A DNA stretch of 64,000 bases from Bacillota bacterium (lineage in GTDB: Bacteria; Bacillota; Clostridia; Lachnospirales; Lachnospiraceae). The position numbers and the translations under genes are program-made. Each line of letters opens with the position of its first letter. The first letter of the stretch is position 1. The stretch covers positions 25,055 to 89,054 of the forward strand of contig JAEXAX010000015.1 in assembly GCA_023458035.1 (NCBI GenBank), in the 5' to 3' direction. Positions 15,389 to 23,780 of this stretch are shown in pieces. The notes below the pieces were generated by a model that saw nothing but the letters and a program-made list of their open reading frames with translations, was not told the DNA's origin and did not search any database.

Positions 15389-18300
15389 TGGGGTTTACAC
15401 ATCTGCATGTGCATACCGAATACAGTTTATTGGACGGGTCCAATAAGATTAAAGAATACGTCGCCCGCGTGAAGGAGCTGGGAATGACCCATGCGGCCAT
15501 CACCGATCATGGTGTGATGTACGGTGTGATTGACTTTTATCAGGCTGCCAAGGCGGCCGGTATCGTACCGATCATCGGCTGTGAGGTCTATGTGGCCGCG
15601 CATTCCATGCTGGAAAAGAGCGGAGCCGGCGAAAATCGTTACTATCATCTGGTACTGCTGGCCGAAAATAATGAAGGCTATCAGAATCTGATGAAGATCG
15701 TATCGGCCGGCTTTATTGATGGCTATTACTATAAGCCGCGGGTCGATAAGGAGCTGCTGCGCCGCTATCATAAAGGGCTTATCGCCCTGTCCGCCTGCCT
15801 GGCCGGTGAGGTGCAAAGATATCTGGCCAATCAGGATTTTGCGGCTGCCAAACGGGCGGCGCTGGAATACAGGGATATTTTCGGCGAACATAATTTCTTT
15901 CTGGAGGTACAGGATCACGGTCTGGCCATTCAGAAAATCGTTAACCGGAAGCAAAAGGAACTGTCCGAGCAGACCGGTATTCCGCTGGTAGCGACCAACG
16001 ATGTACATTATACCTATGCCGAGGATGCGGCGGCTCATGATGTGCTGCTCTGCATCCAGACCGGTAAGAAGCTGGCCGATGAAAACCGTATGCGTTATGA
16101 GGGTGGTCAGTACTTTGTCAAGGATGAAAACCAGATGCTGGGCCTGTTTCCGGATATGCAGGAGGCGGTGAAAAGAACACAGGAGATCGCCGAGCGTTGT
16201 CAGGTGGAAATTATATTCGGCGAGACCAAGCTGCCGGCCTATGATGTACCGACAGGCTTTACCGCCAAAAGTTATCTGCGCAAGCTTTGTGAGGAAGGTT
16301 TGCTCCGGCGTTACGGTGGGCGGGCCGAAGAGCATCGGGATAAGCTGGATTATGAGCTGTCCATGATTGAAAAAATGGGTTATATCGACTATTTTTTGAT
16401 CGTTTGGGACTTTATTCATTATGCCGGTGAGCAGGGAATCATCGTCGGACCGGGACGTGGCTCGGCAGCCGGCAGTATCGTATCTTATTGCCTGGGCATT
16501 ACCGACATAGATCCCCTGAAATATGACTTGATCTTTGAGCGCTTTTTGAATCCGGAGCGCGTGACCATGCCGGATATTGATATTGATTTCTGCTACGAAA
16601 GACGGCAGGAAGTGATTGATTATGTAGTGCGCAAATACGGAGACGACCGGGTGGTGCAGATCGTGACCTTCGGTACCATGGCTGCCCGCGGTGTGCTCCG
16701 CGATGTCGGCAGAGTCTTGGATCTGCCTTACGGTCGGGTCGATACCATTGCTAAGATGATACCGGCCGAGCTGAATATTACCATTGATAAGGCATTGGAG
16801 AAAAACGCCGATTTGAAGAAGCTGGTCGAAACGGATGCCGAGGTAGCGCAGCTGATTGCCATGTCGAAACGCCTGGAGGGCCTGCCCAGACACAGCTCGA
16901 TCCATGCCGCCGGAGTGGTCATCTGCCAGCAGCGGGCGGTCGAATATGTGCCTCTGTCGCGCGGCGCCGACGGTGCCGTTACCACCCAGTTCACCATGAC
17001 CAGGCTTGAAGAACTCGGTCTGTTAAAGATGGACTTTTTGGGGCTGCGGACGCTGACCGTGATTCAGAATGCCATCAGAAATATTGCCGACAGTCAGGGC
17101 GTGACGATCAATCTTGCGCAGTTGGATTATGACGATGCGTCGGTTTATGAAAGTCTTTGCAGCGGTCGTAACGACGGTGTTTTTCAGCTGGAGAGCGCCG
17201 GGATGAAGAGCTTTATGAAGGAGCTGAAGCCCGGCAGCATGGAAGATGTCATCGCCGGCATCAGTCTTTACCGGCCGGGGCCGATGGACTTTATTCCGCG
17301 CTATATTCAAGGGAAAAATCATCCGGAGCAAATCCGCTACGAAACACCGCTTTTGGAGCCGATCCTGGCAGCCACCTACGGCTGTATCGTCTACCAGGAA
17401 CAGGTTATGCAGATCGTGCAAAGTTTGGCCGGATATACCCTCGGTCGAAGCGACCTGGTGCGCCGTGCCATGTCCAAAAAAAAGGAAGATGTGATGGTGC
17501 GGGAGCGCCAAAACTTCGTTTACGGCAATGAGGCGGAGAGTGTGCCCGGCTGTATCGCCCGCGGGGTACCGGAGGCGGTGGCCAATCATATCTTTGATGA
17601 AATGATGGACTTCGCCAAGTATGCCTTTAACAAATCTCATGCCGCCGCTTATGCGGTGGTGGCCTATCAGACGGCCTATCTGAAGCATTATTATCCGGTG
17701 GAATTTATGGCGGCGCTGATTACTTCGGTGATCGACCACAGTAGTAAGGTGGCGGAGTATATTTACGTTTTAAAGACCATGGGTATCCGCCTGCTGCCTC
17801 CCGATATCAATCACGGAGCCGCCGCCTTTACGGTGCGGGACGGACAGATTCTGTACGGCCTTGCATCCATCCGCGGAGTCGGCAAGCAGGTGGTTGAAGA
17901 GATCGTGCAGGCCAGGACGCAGGGCGGACCGTTTCGCTCACTGCAGGATTTAATCGAGCGAATTCCGCAGAAGGCCAGAAATAAGCGGATTATCGAGAGC
18001 CTGATCCACGCCGGAGCGCTGGATTGTCTGCCGGGAAACCGAAGACAAAAGCTGGTGGTTTATGAACAGGTGATCGCTGCGGTGACCGAAGGGCAGAAAC
18101 AAACCATGAGCGGTCAGCTCAATCTGTTTGACATGCTTGACAGTAACGAGCAGGCCAAGCGCGAGATCCACTTTCCGCCGGTGGCGGATCTGCCCAAAGG
18201 AGAACGGCTGGCGGCGGAAAAGGAGGTGCTTGGCATTTATGTCAGCGGGCATCCATTGGATGATGTGCTCACGCTTTGGGAGAAAACAGTGACCAAGCAT

Positions 18301-18843
18301 AGCGCTGACTTTGTACTGGCTGAGGAGATGACCATATATGACCGTGAGAGCGTGGTGATCGGCGGTCTGGTGACGACGGTGACGGTCAAGTACACCAGAA
18401 ACAATCAGAAAATGGCCTTTTTGCAGTTGGAGGATCTGGTCGGTTCGGTAGAGGTTATCGTTTTCCCGAAGATCATGGAGCAGTATGCCGACCTGTTGGC
18501 AGCTGATGAGAAGCTGTTCATCGTCGGTCAGGTATCCCTGGAGGAGGATCGGGACAGTAAGCTGATCGCCGATAAAATTTATCGCTTTGAGGATATGCCG
18601 AAGGAGCTGTGGCTGCGTTTTACCGATGAGGCACACTATCAGAGGCTGTGGCCGCAAGTGCAGACGCTGCTGCGGCTGGCGCCGGGAAGCCGGCGGGTGA
18701 TTCTCTATCTGGAGGCGGAAAAAAGCATGAAACGTTTGGGGCGTTTTGAGCAGGTCGGTCTGACCGCCGAACAGCTGACCGCTTTGCGCGCCGTGCTCGG
18801 AGAGGCCAACGTGGTGGTCAAAGAAAAGAGTATTGAAAAATAA
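15388..18843 (+). CDS. dnaE: DNA polymerase III subunit alpha (DnaE type)
   Basis: A 1151-residue replicative polymerase of the C family. The N-terminal PHP domain starts with HLHVHTEYSLLDG. The palm carries PDIDIDF (395-401), part of the catalytic aspartate site; GPGRGSAAGS lies just before it (about 355). Then follow the fingers and beta-binding region, the helix-hairpin-helix segment (QILYGLASIRGVGKQVVEEI, near 815) and a C-terminal OB fold (VVIGGLVTTVTVKYTR, near 990). The short DnaE1/DnaE3-type architecture, without exonuclease insertion, fits the low-GC partner of PolC. The start at 15388 is preceded by GAGAGGTGGGA; upstream in-frame codons lie inside the CPBP gene. Confidence 0.96.
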   Translation: MGFTHLHVHTEYSLLDGSNKIKEYVARVKELGMTHAAITDHGVMYGVIDFYQAAKAAGIVPIIGCEVYVAAHSMLEKSGAGENRYYHLVLLAENNEGYQNLMKIVSAGFIDGYYYKPRVDKELLRRYHKGLIALSACLAGEVQRYLANQDFAAAKRAALEYRDIFGEHNFFLEVQDHGLAIQKIVNRKQKELSEQTGIPLVATNDVHYTYAEDAAAHDVLLCIQTGKKLADENRMRYEGGQYFVKDENQMLGLFPDMQEAVKRTQEIAERCQVEIIFGETKLPAYDVPTGFTAKSYLRKLCEEGLLRRYGGRAEEHRDKLDYELSMIEKMGYIDYFLIVWDFIHYAGEQGIIVGPGRGSAAGSIVSYCLGITDIDPLKYDLIFERFLNPERVTMPDIDIDFCYERRQEVIDYVVRKYGDDRVVQIVTFGTMAARGVLRDVGRVLDLPYGRVDTIAKMIPAELNITIDKALEKNADLKKLVETDAEVAQLIAMSKRLEGLPRHSSIHAAGVVICQQRAVEYVPLSRGADGAVTTQFTMTRLEELGLLKMDFLGLRTLTVIQNAIRNIADSQGVTINLAQLDYDDASVYESLCSGRNDGVFQLESAGMKSFMKELKPGSMEDVIAGISLYRPGPMDFIPRYIQGKNHPEQIRYETPLLEPILAATYGCIVYQEQVMQIVQSLAGYTLGRSDLVRRAMSKKKEDVMVRERQNFVYGNEAESVPGCIARGVPEAVANHIFDEMMDFAKYAFNKSHAAAYAVVAYQTAYLKHYYPVEFMAALITSVIDHSSKVAEYIYVLKTMGIRLLPPDINHGAAAFTVRDGQILYGLASIRGVGKQVVEEIVQARTQGGPFRSLQDLIERIPQKARNKRIIESLIHAGALDCLPGNRRQKLVVYEQVIAAVTEGQKQTMSGQLNLFDMLDSNEQAKREIHFPPVADLPKGERLAAEKEVLGIYVSGHPLDDVLTLWEKTVTKHSADFVLAEEMTIYDRESVVIGGLVTTVTVKYTRNNQKMAFLQLEDLVGSVEVIVFPKIMEQYADLLAADEKLFIVGQVSLEEDRDSKLIADKIYRFEDMPKELWLRFTDEAHYQRLWPQVQTLLRLAPGSRRVILYLEAEKSMKRLGRFEQVGLTAEQLTALRAVLGEANVVVKEKSIEK

Positions 18844-18854
18844 AAACGAATGAA

Positions 18855-18882
18855 TTAGAATATACGTTGGATTTGTTATAAA
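18855..18882 (+). promoter_or_regulatory. Possible promoter of pfkA
   Basis: TTAGAA (18855-18860), 16-bp spacer, TATAAA (18877-18882) in the 108-bp AT-rich gap after dnaE. Confidence 0.4.
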
Positions 18883-18951
18883 TTTTACAATGTCAACAGT
18901 TGATTTTGGTTGTAGATTCATTCAGAGGGATGGATTGAAAAGGAGGAGTAT

Positions 18952-19935
18952 ATGGGAGAATTAAAAACGATCGGTTTATTGACCAGTGGCGGTGATGCGC
19001 CGGGTATGAATGCAGCCATCCGAGCTGTGGTACGTCGTGCAATTGCCAAGGGCCTGCGGGTAAAGGGTATCCTGAAGGGCTTTAATGGTCTGATTAATGA
19101 AGAGATCATTGATATGAATAACCATAGCGTCAGCGATATCGTGCAGCGAGGCGGTACGATTTTGTACACAGCCCGCTGCCTGGAGTTCATCAAGCCGGAG
19201 GTGCAGCAGCTCGGGGCTGACATCTGTCGTAAGCACGGCATCGACGGTCTGGTGGTGATCGGCGGGGACGGTTCCTTTCAAGGCGCTCAAAAGCTGGCCG
19301 GTCTTGGTATTCCGACCGTAGCGGTTCCGGGCACCATTGACCTGGATATTTCCTGTACGGATTATACCATCGGTTTTGATACAGCCGTGAATACTGCCAT
19401 GGAGGCCATCGATAAGGTGCGTGACACCTCAACTTCGCACGAACGTTGCAGTATCATTGAGGTTATGGGGCGCCACGCCGGTTATATCGCGTTGTGGTGC
19501 GGCATTGCCAACGGCGCCGAGGATATCCTGGTGCCGGAGACCTGGGACGGAAATGAAGAGAGAATCATCAACCACATCATTGCAGGAAAGAAGAGCGGCA
19601 AGAAACATCATATTATTATTAATGCCGAGGGGGTTGGTGATTCCTACAATATGGCGGAGCGTATCGAGAAGGCCACCGGTATGGAGACCCGCGCCACTAT
19701 TCTCGGTCATATGCAGCGCGGCGGCAGTCCGACCTGTAAGGACCGTGTGTATGCCTCGACCATGGGCGCCATGGCTGTCGATCTGCTGCTGGAGGGTAAG
19801 AGCAATCGCGTAGTCGGCTATACCAAGGGTGAATTTACCAGCTTCCCGATCGAAGAGGCTTTGAGTCAGGAAAAGACCCTGCCGGCTTACTTATTGGATA
19901 CTACCAGATCCTTTTCCTGGATTCCGGAGGTGTAA
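18952..19935 (+). CDS. pfkA: 6-phosphofructokinase (ATP-dependent type)
   Basis: A 327-residue enzyme that phosphorylates fructose-6-phosphate to fructose-1,6-bisphosphate, the committed step of glycolysis. LLTSGGDAPGMNAAIRAVVR is the N-terminal nucleotide-binding turn; GGDGS at 104-108 is the form typical of ATP enzymes (PPi enzymes have GGDDS). The catalytic segment is PGTID130-L131-D132: both Asp residues are kept, but the Asn usual between them is Leu. MGRHAGYIAL and GHMQRGGSP follow. AGGAGGAG precedes the ATG. An rRNA/tRNA methyltransferase gene starts one base after the stop. Confidence 0.95.
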   Translation: MGELKTIGLLTSGGDAPGMNAAIRAVVRRAIAKGLRVKGILKGFNGLINEEIIDMNNHSVSDIVQRGGTILYTARCLEFIKPEVQQLGADICRKHGIDGLVVIGGDGSFQGAQKLAGLGIPTVAVPGTIDLDISCTDYTIGFDTAVNTAMEAIDKVRDTSTSHERCSIIEVMGRHAGYIALWCGIANGAEDILVPETWDGNEERIINHIIAGKKSGKKHHIIINAEGVGDSYNMAERIEKATGMETRATILGHMQRGGSPTCKDRVYASTMGAMAVDLLLEGKSNRVVGYTKGEFTSFPIEEALSQEKTLPAYLLDTTRSFSWIPEV

Positions 19936-19936
19936 G

Positions 19937-20740
19937 ATGCGTCCGGTGATCACCTCGCCGGATAATCCGTTGATCCGTGACCTGCAAAAGCTGCAGACCA
20001 AGGCGGCACTGCGTGCCGAGCGAGGTGTATTTGTCGTTGAAGGTCCGAAACAGGTGGCGGAAGCGGTGGCGGAAGGACTGGTCTTGCGTTTGCTGGTGAT
20101 CACGTCGGCCCAGCGGATCAAGGCGGCCGCCCTGCTTCGGCTGGCTGCCGAACGCGGTATCTCGGTGCAGGAGATATCAGAGGCTGCCTTTAAGAAGATT
20201 TCAGATACACAGACCCCGCAGGGGGTGCTGGCTGTGATCGAACGGCCGAAAGCTTCGGAAGATATATTAGCGAAAGGCAACCTGTTTCTTCTATTAGAAT
20301 GTATTCAGGACCCGGGTAATCTGGGAACCATTATCCGCAGCGCTGAAGGGGCCGGCGTGGACGCTGTGCTGCTGTCGGAGGGCTGTGCGGATGTATATGC
20401 GCCGAAGACGGTGCGCAGTACCATGGGATCACTCTACCGGGTACCGATCCTGACCGGAGTGGAACCGAACAAAATGATCCGGTACCTGCAAAAGCGCGGC
20501 GTGCAGGTTTGTGCGGCCGCGTTAACGGCTGAGTCATGCAGTTTTACAGAACTGTCCTACCGGAAACCGACGGCTTTTGTAATCGGAAATGAGGCCAAAG
20601 GATTGTCGGAGGCCACCATAAATGCGGCCGATCAGGCCGTGATTTTGCCGATGGCAGGTAAGCTGGAATCGTTTAATGCCGGTGTTGCCGCCACCTTACT
20701 GGCCTATTTTGCAGGCCTGGAACAGGGAAAAATTAGCTAA
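19937..20740 (+). CDS. TrmH/SpoU-family RNA 2'-O-methyltransferase
   Basis: A 267-residue SAM-dependent enzyme of the SPOUT class that methylates ribose in rRNA or tRNA. The N-terminal substrate-binding domain covers about 1-95 (ERGVFVVEGPKQVAEAV), then the trefoil-knot domain: LLLECIQDPGNLGTIIRSAE (motif 1), DVYAPKTVRSTMGSLYRVP (motif 2) and FVIGNEAKGLS with ILPMAGKLESFNAGVAATL (motif 3, SAM loop). It starts one base after pfkA and its GGAGGT site lies inside the end of pfkA. The modified nucleotide cannot be read from sequence. In other Firmicutes a gene of this family sits near pheST; here it is coupled to pfkA. Confidence 0.9.
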   Translation: MRPVITSPDNPLIRDLQKLQTKAALRAERGVFVVEGPKQVAEAVAEGLVLRLLVITSAQRIKAAALLRLAAERGISVQEISEAAFKKISDTQTPQGVLAVIERPKASEDILAKGNLFLLLECIQDPGNLGTIIRSAEGAGVDAVLLSEGCADVYAPKTVRSTMGSLYRVPILTGVEPNKMIRYLQKRGVQVCAAALTAESCSFTELSYRKPTAFVIGNEAKGLSEATINAADQAVILPMAGKLESFNAGVAATLLAYFAGLEQGKIS

Positions 20741-20776
20741 AAAATACCGTTATCGCCACGATAACGGTATTTTTTT
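20741..20776 (+). terminator. Strong terminator after the pfkA operon
   Basis: Perfect 14-bp stem (20741-20754 with 20760-20773) with a GCCAC loop; the T-rich right arm continues to 20776. The A-rich left arm also allows function on the other strand. Confidence 0.93.
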
Positions 20777-20818
20777 CACAAAAATGAGGGGTTTCTCTCC
20801 ACTTTATAAGAAAAATGA

Positions 20819-20848
20819 TTGACAAGATGAAAACCTTCCTGTTAGAAT
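20819..20848 (+). promoter_or_regulatory. Promoter of the SleB-like hydrolase
   Basis: TTGACA (20819-20824), 18-bp spacer, TAGAAT (20843-20848); the 5' untranslated region is about 75 nt. Confidence 0.7.
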
Positions 20849-20855
20849 ACAAAAA

Positions 20856-20900
20856 TGTAACAGGAGTTAATAATTTTGAAACAAATCGAAATGATTTGTT
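20856..20900 (+). promoter_or_regulatory. WalR-like half repeat and hairpin in the hydrolase leader
   Basis: TGTAAC-AGGAG-TTAATA (20856-20872) resembles one good and one poor copy of the TGTWAH-N5-TGTWAH WalR box, placed just after the transcription start. It is followed by an inverted repeat AACAAATC-GAAAT-GATTTGTT (20880-20900). Confidence 0.35.
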
Positions 20901-20929
20901 AACAGAACACTTGAAAGGAAGTGGAGCAG

Positions 20930-21781
20930 ATGAAAGAACAACGTTCAAGACTGTTTCGGTTTATATGTGCCAGCATGATCTTGACGGTCGCCTTATCTGG
21001 GGCCACCGGCATCATAGAACAGGGTGATAATCTGGCCCTGAAAGCTCTGACCGGCGTATGGAGAGGAGCGGCCATCGCAGAAGCGAGAGAGGCTTCGGCA
21101 CCGTATGAAAGCGTATTGGCCAAGGGTGTAACCTTTGATGAGGTACATCAGAAGCTGGAAGCACAGCAGCAGGCCTGGCGGACGGAAGTGGCTGCTAAGC
21201 TGGCGAAGGCAGAGGCGGATCAGGCAGCCGCTGAGGAAGCCTGGGCCAAGCGAGAGGCCGAAGAAGCGCGAAGGGCTGAGGAAGCCAGATTGGCCGAGGA
21301 AGCCAGAAAGGCTGAGGAAGCCAGACTGGCCGAAGAAGCGCGAAAGGCCGAGGAAGCCAGACTGGCTGAAGAGGCTCGTCGGGCAGAAGCGGCAGCGGCC
21401 GAAAAGCGCAAGACTCAGACAAGCAGTCAGCCGATGACCGGTGTCTCAACAGATGAGTTAACCTTATTGGCAGCCCTGATTCAATGTGAGGCCGGCGGTG
21501 AAAGCTATGAAGGCAAGGTGGCTGTCGGAGCGGTTGTCATGAATCGTGTACGCAGCGGATCATTCGCGAACAGTATTACCGGAGTGATTTACGCGCCGGG
21601 ACAGTTCGGTCCTGTGATCACCGGTATCATTAATAACGTACTGGCAGCCGGCCCGAGAGCGGATTGTATCCAGGCTGCGCAGGATGCCTTAAACGGCTCC
21701 AACCCGATCGGCAGCTGTCTGTATTTCAATGGCGGCTATGGTCTGGGAACCATTCAGATCGGCGCCCAAAGTTTTTGGTAA
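20930..21781 (+). CDS. Secreted SleB-type cell wall hydrolase with EEAR repeats
   Basis: A 283-residue exported protein. A signal peptide or signal anchor covers about 1-30 (FRFICASMILTVALSGATG). Residues about 75-165 are a charged, Ala/Glu/Arg-rich helical segment with a 6-residue heptad-like repeat (EEARLA/EEARKA), likely a rigid rod or coiled coil. The C-terminal domain (about 172-283) is a Hydrolase_2/SleB domain: LTLLAALIQCEAGGESYEGK carries the expected catalytic Glu, then AVGAVVMNRV and GVIYAPGQF. Such enzymes cleave cortex or vegetative peptidoglycan. An in-frame GTG at 20921 is possible, but ATG 20930 has AAAGGA at good distance. WalR-like DNA lies upstream. Confidence 0.88.
   Translation: MKEQRSRLFRFICASMILTVALSGATGIIEQGDNLALKALTGVWRGAAIAEAREASAPYESVLAKGVTFDEVHQKLEAQQQAWRTEVAAKLAKAEADQAAAEEAWAKREAEEARRAEEARLAEEARKAEEARLAEEARKAEEARLAEEARRAEAAAAEKRKTQTSSQPMTGVSTDELTLLAALIQCEAGGESYEGKVAVGAVVMNRVRSGSFANSITGVIYAPGQFGPVITGIINNVLAAGPRADCIQAAQDALNGSNPIGSCLYFNGGYGLGTIQIGAQSFW
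21256..21387 (+). repeat. 18/36-bp tandem repeat inside the SleB-like gene
   Basis: Degenerate tandem units coding for EEARLA and EEARKA alternate, so the higher-order period is 36 bp (12 residues). Synonymous differences between units show that it is not a very recent expansion. Confidence 0.75.
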
Positions 21782-21806
21782 ATCAATTCGGAAGCATGAT
21801 GATAAT

Positions 21807-21841
21807 AAGCCGCAGGCAACCGCCTGCGGCTTGCTTTCTTG
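21807..21841 (+). terminator. Terminator of the SleB-like gene
   Basis: Perfect 11-bp stem AAGCCGCAGGC/GCCTGCGGCTT (21807-21817, 21822-21832) with an AACC loop; the tail TGCTTTCTT is only moderately T-rich. Confidence 0.7.
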
Positions 21842-21859
21842 GGGAAAACACAGTATAAT
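21831..21859 (+). promoter_or_regulatory. Promoter of the NfeD-stomatin operon
   Basis: TTGCTT (21831-21836), 17-bp spacer, TATAAT (21854-21859). The -35 overlaps the end of the preceding terminator. Confidence 0.7.
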
Positions 21860-21913
21860 ATGAATCGTATCATTGTATCATATCAGGCGGCAGATATGAT
21901 GAGGGGAGGAAAT

Positions 21914-22354
21914 ATGGAAACGATGTTAACACATATGTGGATGCTGTGGCTGATCGTGATGATCGTTTTCTTGGTGCTGGAGGCAATGGAACCGGGCTTG
22001 ACGACCATATGGTTTGCACTCGGCGCTTTGGCGGCCATGCTGGCGGCTATCTTCATCCCGAATCCGGTGACGGAGCTGGCTGTTTTTGTGACCGTATCGC
22101 TGGTTGCATTGCTTTTGACCAGACCGTTGGCCAAAAGGTTGGCCGAAAAGCGAGCGGAACCGACCAATGCCGATCGACTGATCGGAAAGGTTTATTGTGT
22201 GACACAGACGGTCAATGAGAATGACGGTCTGCTCGAGATCGGAGATGTGTCCTGGCGGGTGCGGTGCCGAGCGGCAGACGGGCCGCTGGAAGCCGGTAAG
22301 CAGGTTATCATTGAACGTATCGAGGGAAACTTGTTATGGGTAAGGAGGAAATAA
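21914..22354 (+). CDS. NfeD-family membrane protein
   Basis: A 146-residue protein with two to three N-terminal membrane helices (MLWLIVMIVFLVLEAMEPGL, then WFALGALAAMLAAIFI and AVFVTVSLVALLLTRPL) and a C-terminal OB-fold domain (about 90-146: GKVYCVTQTVNENDGLLEIG to EGNLLWVRRK). This is the short NfeD type that pairs with SPFH proteins; the partner gene starts 1 bp after the stop here. GGGGAGGA lies just before the ATG at 21914. The pair probably organises membrane microdomains or membrane protein quality control, by analogy with known NfeD-SPFH operons. Confidence 0.9.
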   Translation: METMLTHMWMLWLIVMIVFLVLEAMEPGLTTIWFALGALAAMLAAIFIPNPVTELAVFVTVSLVALLLTRPLAKRLAEKRAEPTNADRLIGKVYCVTQTVNENDGLLEIGDVSWRVRCRAADGPLEAGKQVIIERIEGNLLWVRRK

Positions 22355-22355
22355 T

Positions 22356-23324
22356 ATGAATGAGCGTAATGCAGACCTGATGATTAGATCCGGGCTTGGC
22401 TATTTACTGGTCATCCTGTTGATTATTGTTTTGTTTTCCATCGTGGTATCCTGCATCAAGATTGTGCCACAGGCAAAGGAATATGTTATCGAGCGTCTGG
22501 GTGTATACCACAGCTCGTGGAAGGGCGGTCTGCATATCAAGATGCCGTTTATCGACCGTGTAGCCCGTCGCATCTCTTTAAAAGAGCAGGTAGCGGACTT
22601 TGATCCGCAGGCGGTGATTACCATGGATAATGTTACCATGCGTATTGACACCATCGTGTTTTATCAGATTACGGATTCCAAGCTGTATACCTACGGTGTG
22701 GAAAATCCGCTGATGGCCATTGAAAATCTGACTGCCACCACCTTAAGAAATATCATCGGTGAGTTGGAACTGGATCAGACCCTGACATCCAGAGAGATCA
22801 TCAATGATAAGATGAGAACAGCCCTGGATGTTGCCACAGATCCCTGGGGTATCAAGGTAAACCGGGTTGAATTAAAGAATATTATTCCGCCGAAAGAAAT
22901 ACAGGATGCTATGGAGAAGCAGATGAAGGCCGAGCGTGAGCGCCGTGAAGCCATCCTGCGGGCCGAGGGTGAAAAGAAATCCTCCATTTTGGTAGCTGAA
23001 GGCCGGAAAGAATCTGCTATTCTGACGGCTGAGGCCGAAAAGCAGGCGGCTATTTTGCAGGCCGAGGCTAAAAAGGAAGCGATGGTTCGTGAAGCCGAGG
23101 GCCGTGCCGAGGCGATCCTGCGTGTGCAGCAGGCTCAGGCAGACGGTCTGCGCTTTATCAAGGAGGTCGGCCTGACCGAGGAAGTGCTGCGTCTGCGCAG
23201 CATGGAGGCCTTTGAGAAGGCCGCCAACGGACAGGCTACAAAGATCATCGTGCCATCAGAGCTGGCCGGAATCGCCGGGTTGGCAAAATCGGTAGTTGAA
23301 GTGGCAAAGGGAAACGGTAAATAA
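22356..23324 (+). CDS. SPFH/band 7 (stomatin-like, QmcA-type) protein
   Basis: A 322-residue membrane-anchored scaffold protein. An N-terminal helix (about 11-33) is followed by the SPFH domain (KEYVIERLGVYHSSWKGGLH to VNRVELKNIIPP, about 40-185) and a long Ala/Glu-rich coiled coil with repeated AEGEKKSSILVAEGRKESAI-like units (about 190-265). The C-terminal part (ATKIIVPSELAGIAGLAKSV) is typical of stomatin/QmcA proteins. It probably forms large ring or cage oligomers with its NfeD partner, encoded directly upstream. The start is preceded by AAGGAGGAAA inside the nfeD end. Confidence 0.92.
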   Translation: MNERNADLMIRSGLGYLLVILLIIVLFSIVVSCIKIVPQAKEYVIERLGVYHSSWKGGLHIKMPFIDRVARRISLKEQVADFDPQAVITMDNVTMRIDTIVFYQITDSKLYTYGVENPLMAIENLTATTLRNIIGELELDQTLTSREIINDKMRTALDVATDPWGIKVNRVELKNIIPPKEIQDAMEKQMKAERERREAILRAEGEKKSSILVAEGRKESAILTAEAEKQAAILQAEAKKEAMVREAEGRAEAILRVQQAQADGLRFIKEVGLTEEVLRLRSMEAFEKAANGQATKIIVPSELAGIAGLAKSVVEVAKGNGK

Positions 23325-23381
23325 CGGTGATAGCTTCACCGACCAAGAAAGAGTGTCGTCAAAATATCGCGGCACTCTTTC
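23325..23381 (+). terminator. Two hairpins after the stomatin-like gene, possible weak terminator
   Basis: CGGTGA-TAGCT-TCACCG (about 23326-23342) is followed by GAAAGAGTG/CACTCTTTC (23347-23355, 23373-23381), extended inward by three pairs. No T-tract follows, so termination is uncertain; it may be a processing or stability element. Confidence 0.4.
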
Positions 23382-23426
23382 GCTGTTCACAAATATCATT
23401 GCATTACCATAGAGAAGGAGAACCGT

Positions 23427-23780
23427 ATGCAGGCTCATGCAAATACCCTATGCGTAGCCAACGGCTATGAAAAGAAATATTATTTAAGCGAGGATTTCTC
23501 GCTGCTGCCGGAACCGATCCGGCAGGAATTAAAGATCATGTGCGTTTTATTTACCGAAAAGGTAGGCGGTATCCTGACGCTCTATTTTAATGACGAGGGA
23601 GAACTGATGCTGGAAACGGCCTCTGCCGATCATGATTTCTTTTATGATGATATCGGTGCGGCCTTGGATATCAAGCGGATGCAGCAGGAAAAGGCCGAAC
23701 TGATGGAATCGCTGGAAATGTTTTACCGGGTATTTTTCCTGGAAGAAGGATGGGAGGATGACGATGCTGCTGGTCATTGA
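23427..23780 (+). CDS. Small acidic conserved protein (DUF6145-like)
   Basis: A 117-residue acidic cytosolic protein. NGYEKKYYLSEDFSLLPEPI and KIMCVLFTEKVGGILTLYF, followed by a Met/Glu-rich helix, resemble from memory a short Lachnospiraceae family catalogued as DUF6145; no function is known. There are two possible strands with a DEGEL turn and a C-terminal helix ending FLEEGWEDDD. AGAAGGAGA precedes the ATG. Its 3' end overlaps the start of coaX by 17 bp, so expression of the two is coupled. Confidence 0.75.
   Translation: MQAHANTLCVANGYEKKYYLSEDFSLLPEPIRQELKIMCVLFTEKVGGILTLYFNDEGELMLETASADHDFFYDDIGAALDIKRMQQEKAELMESLEMFYRVFFLEEGWEDDDAAGH

Noticed and set aside
15427..16905. A 492-codon minus-strand open frame inside dnaE
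   Set aside because: The dnaE reading carries every family motif; the antisense product matches nothing and lacks start signals.
18850..18951. A separate small RNA or gene between dnaE and pfkA
   Set aside because: The gap is only 108 bp, AT-rich, and is explained by a promoter and leader.
21256..21387. Short regular repeat considered as CRISPR or minisatellite
   Set aside because: It is in frame and encodes a helical EEAR repeat; units differ by synonymous changes.
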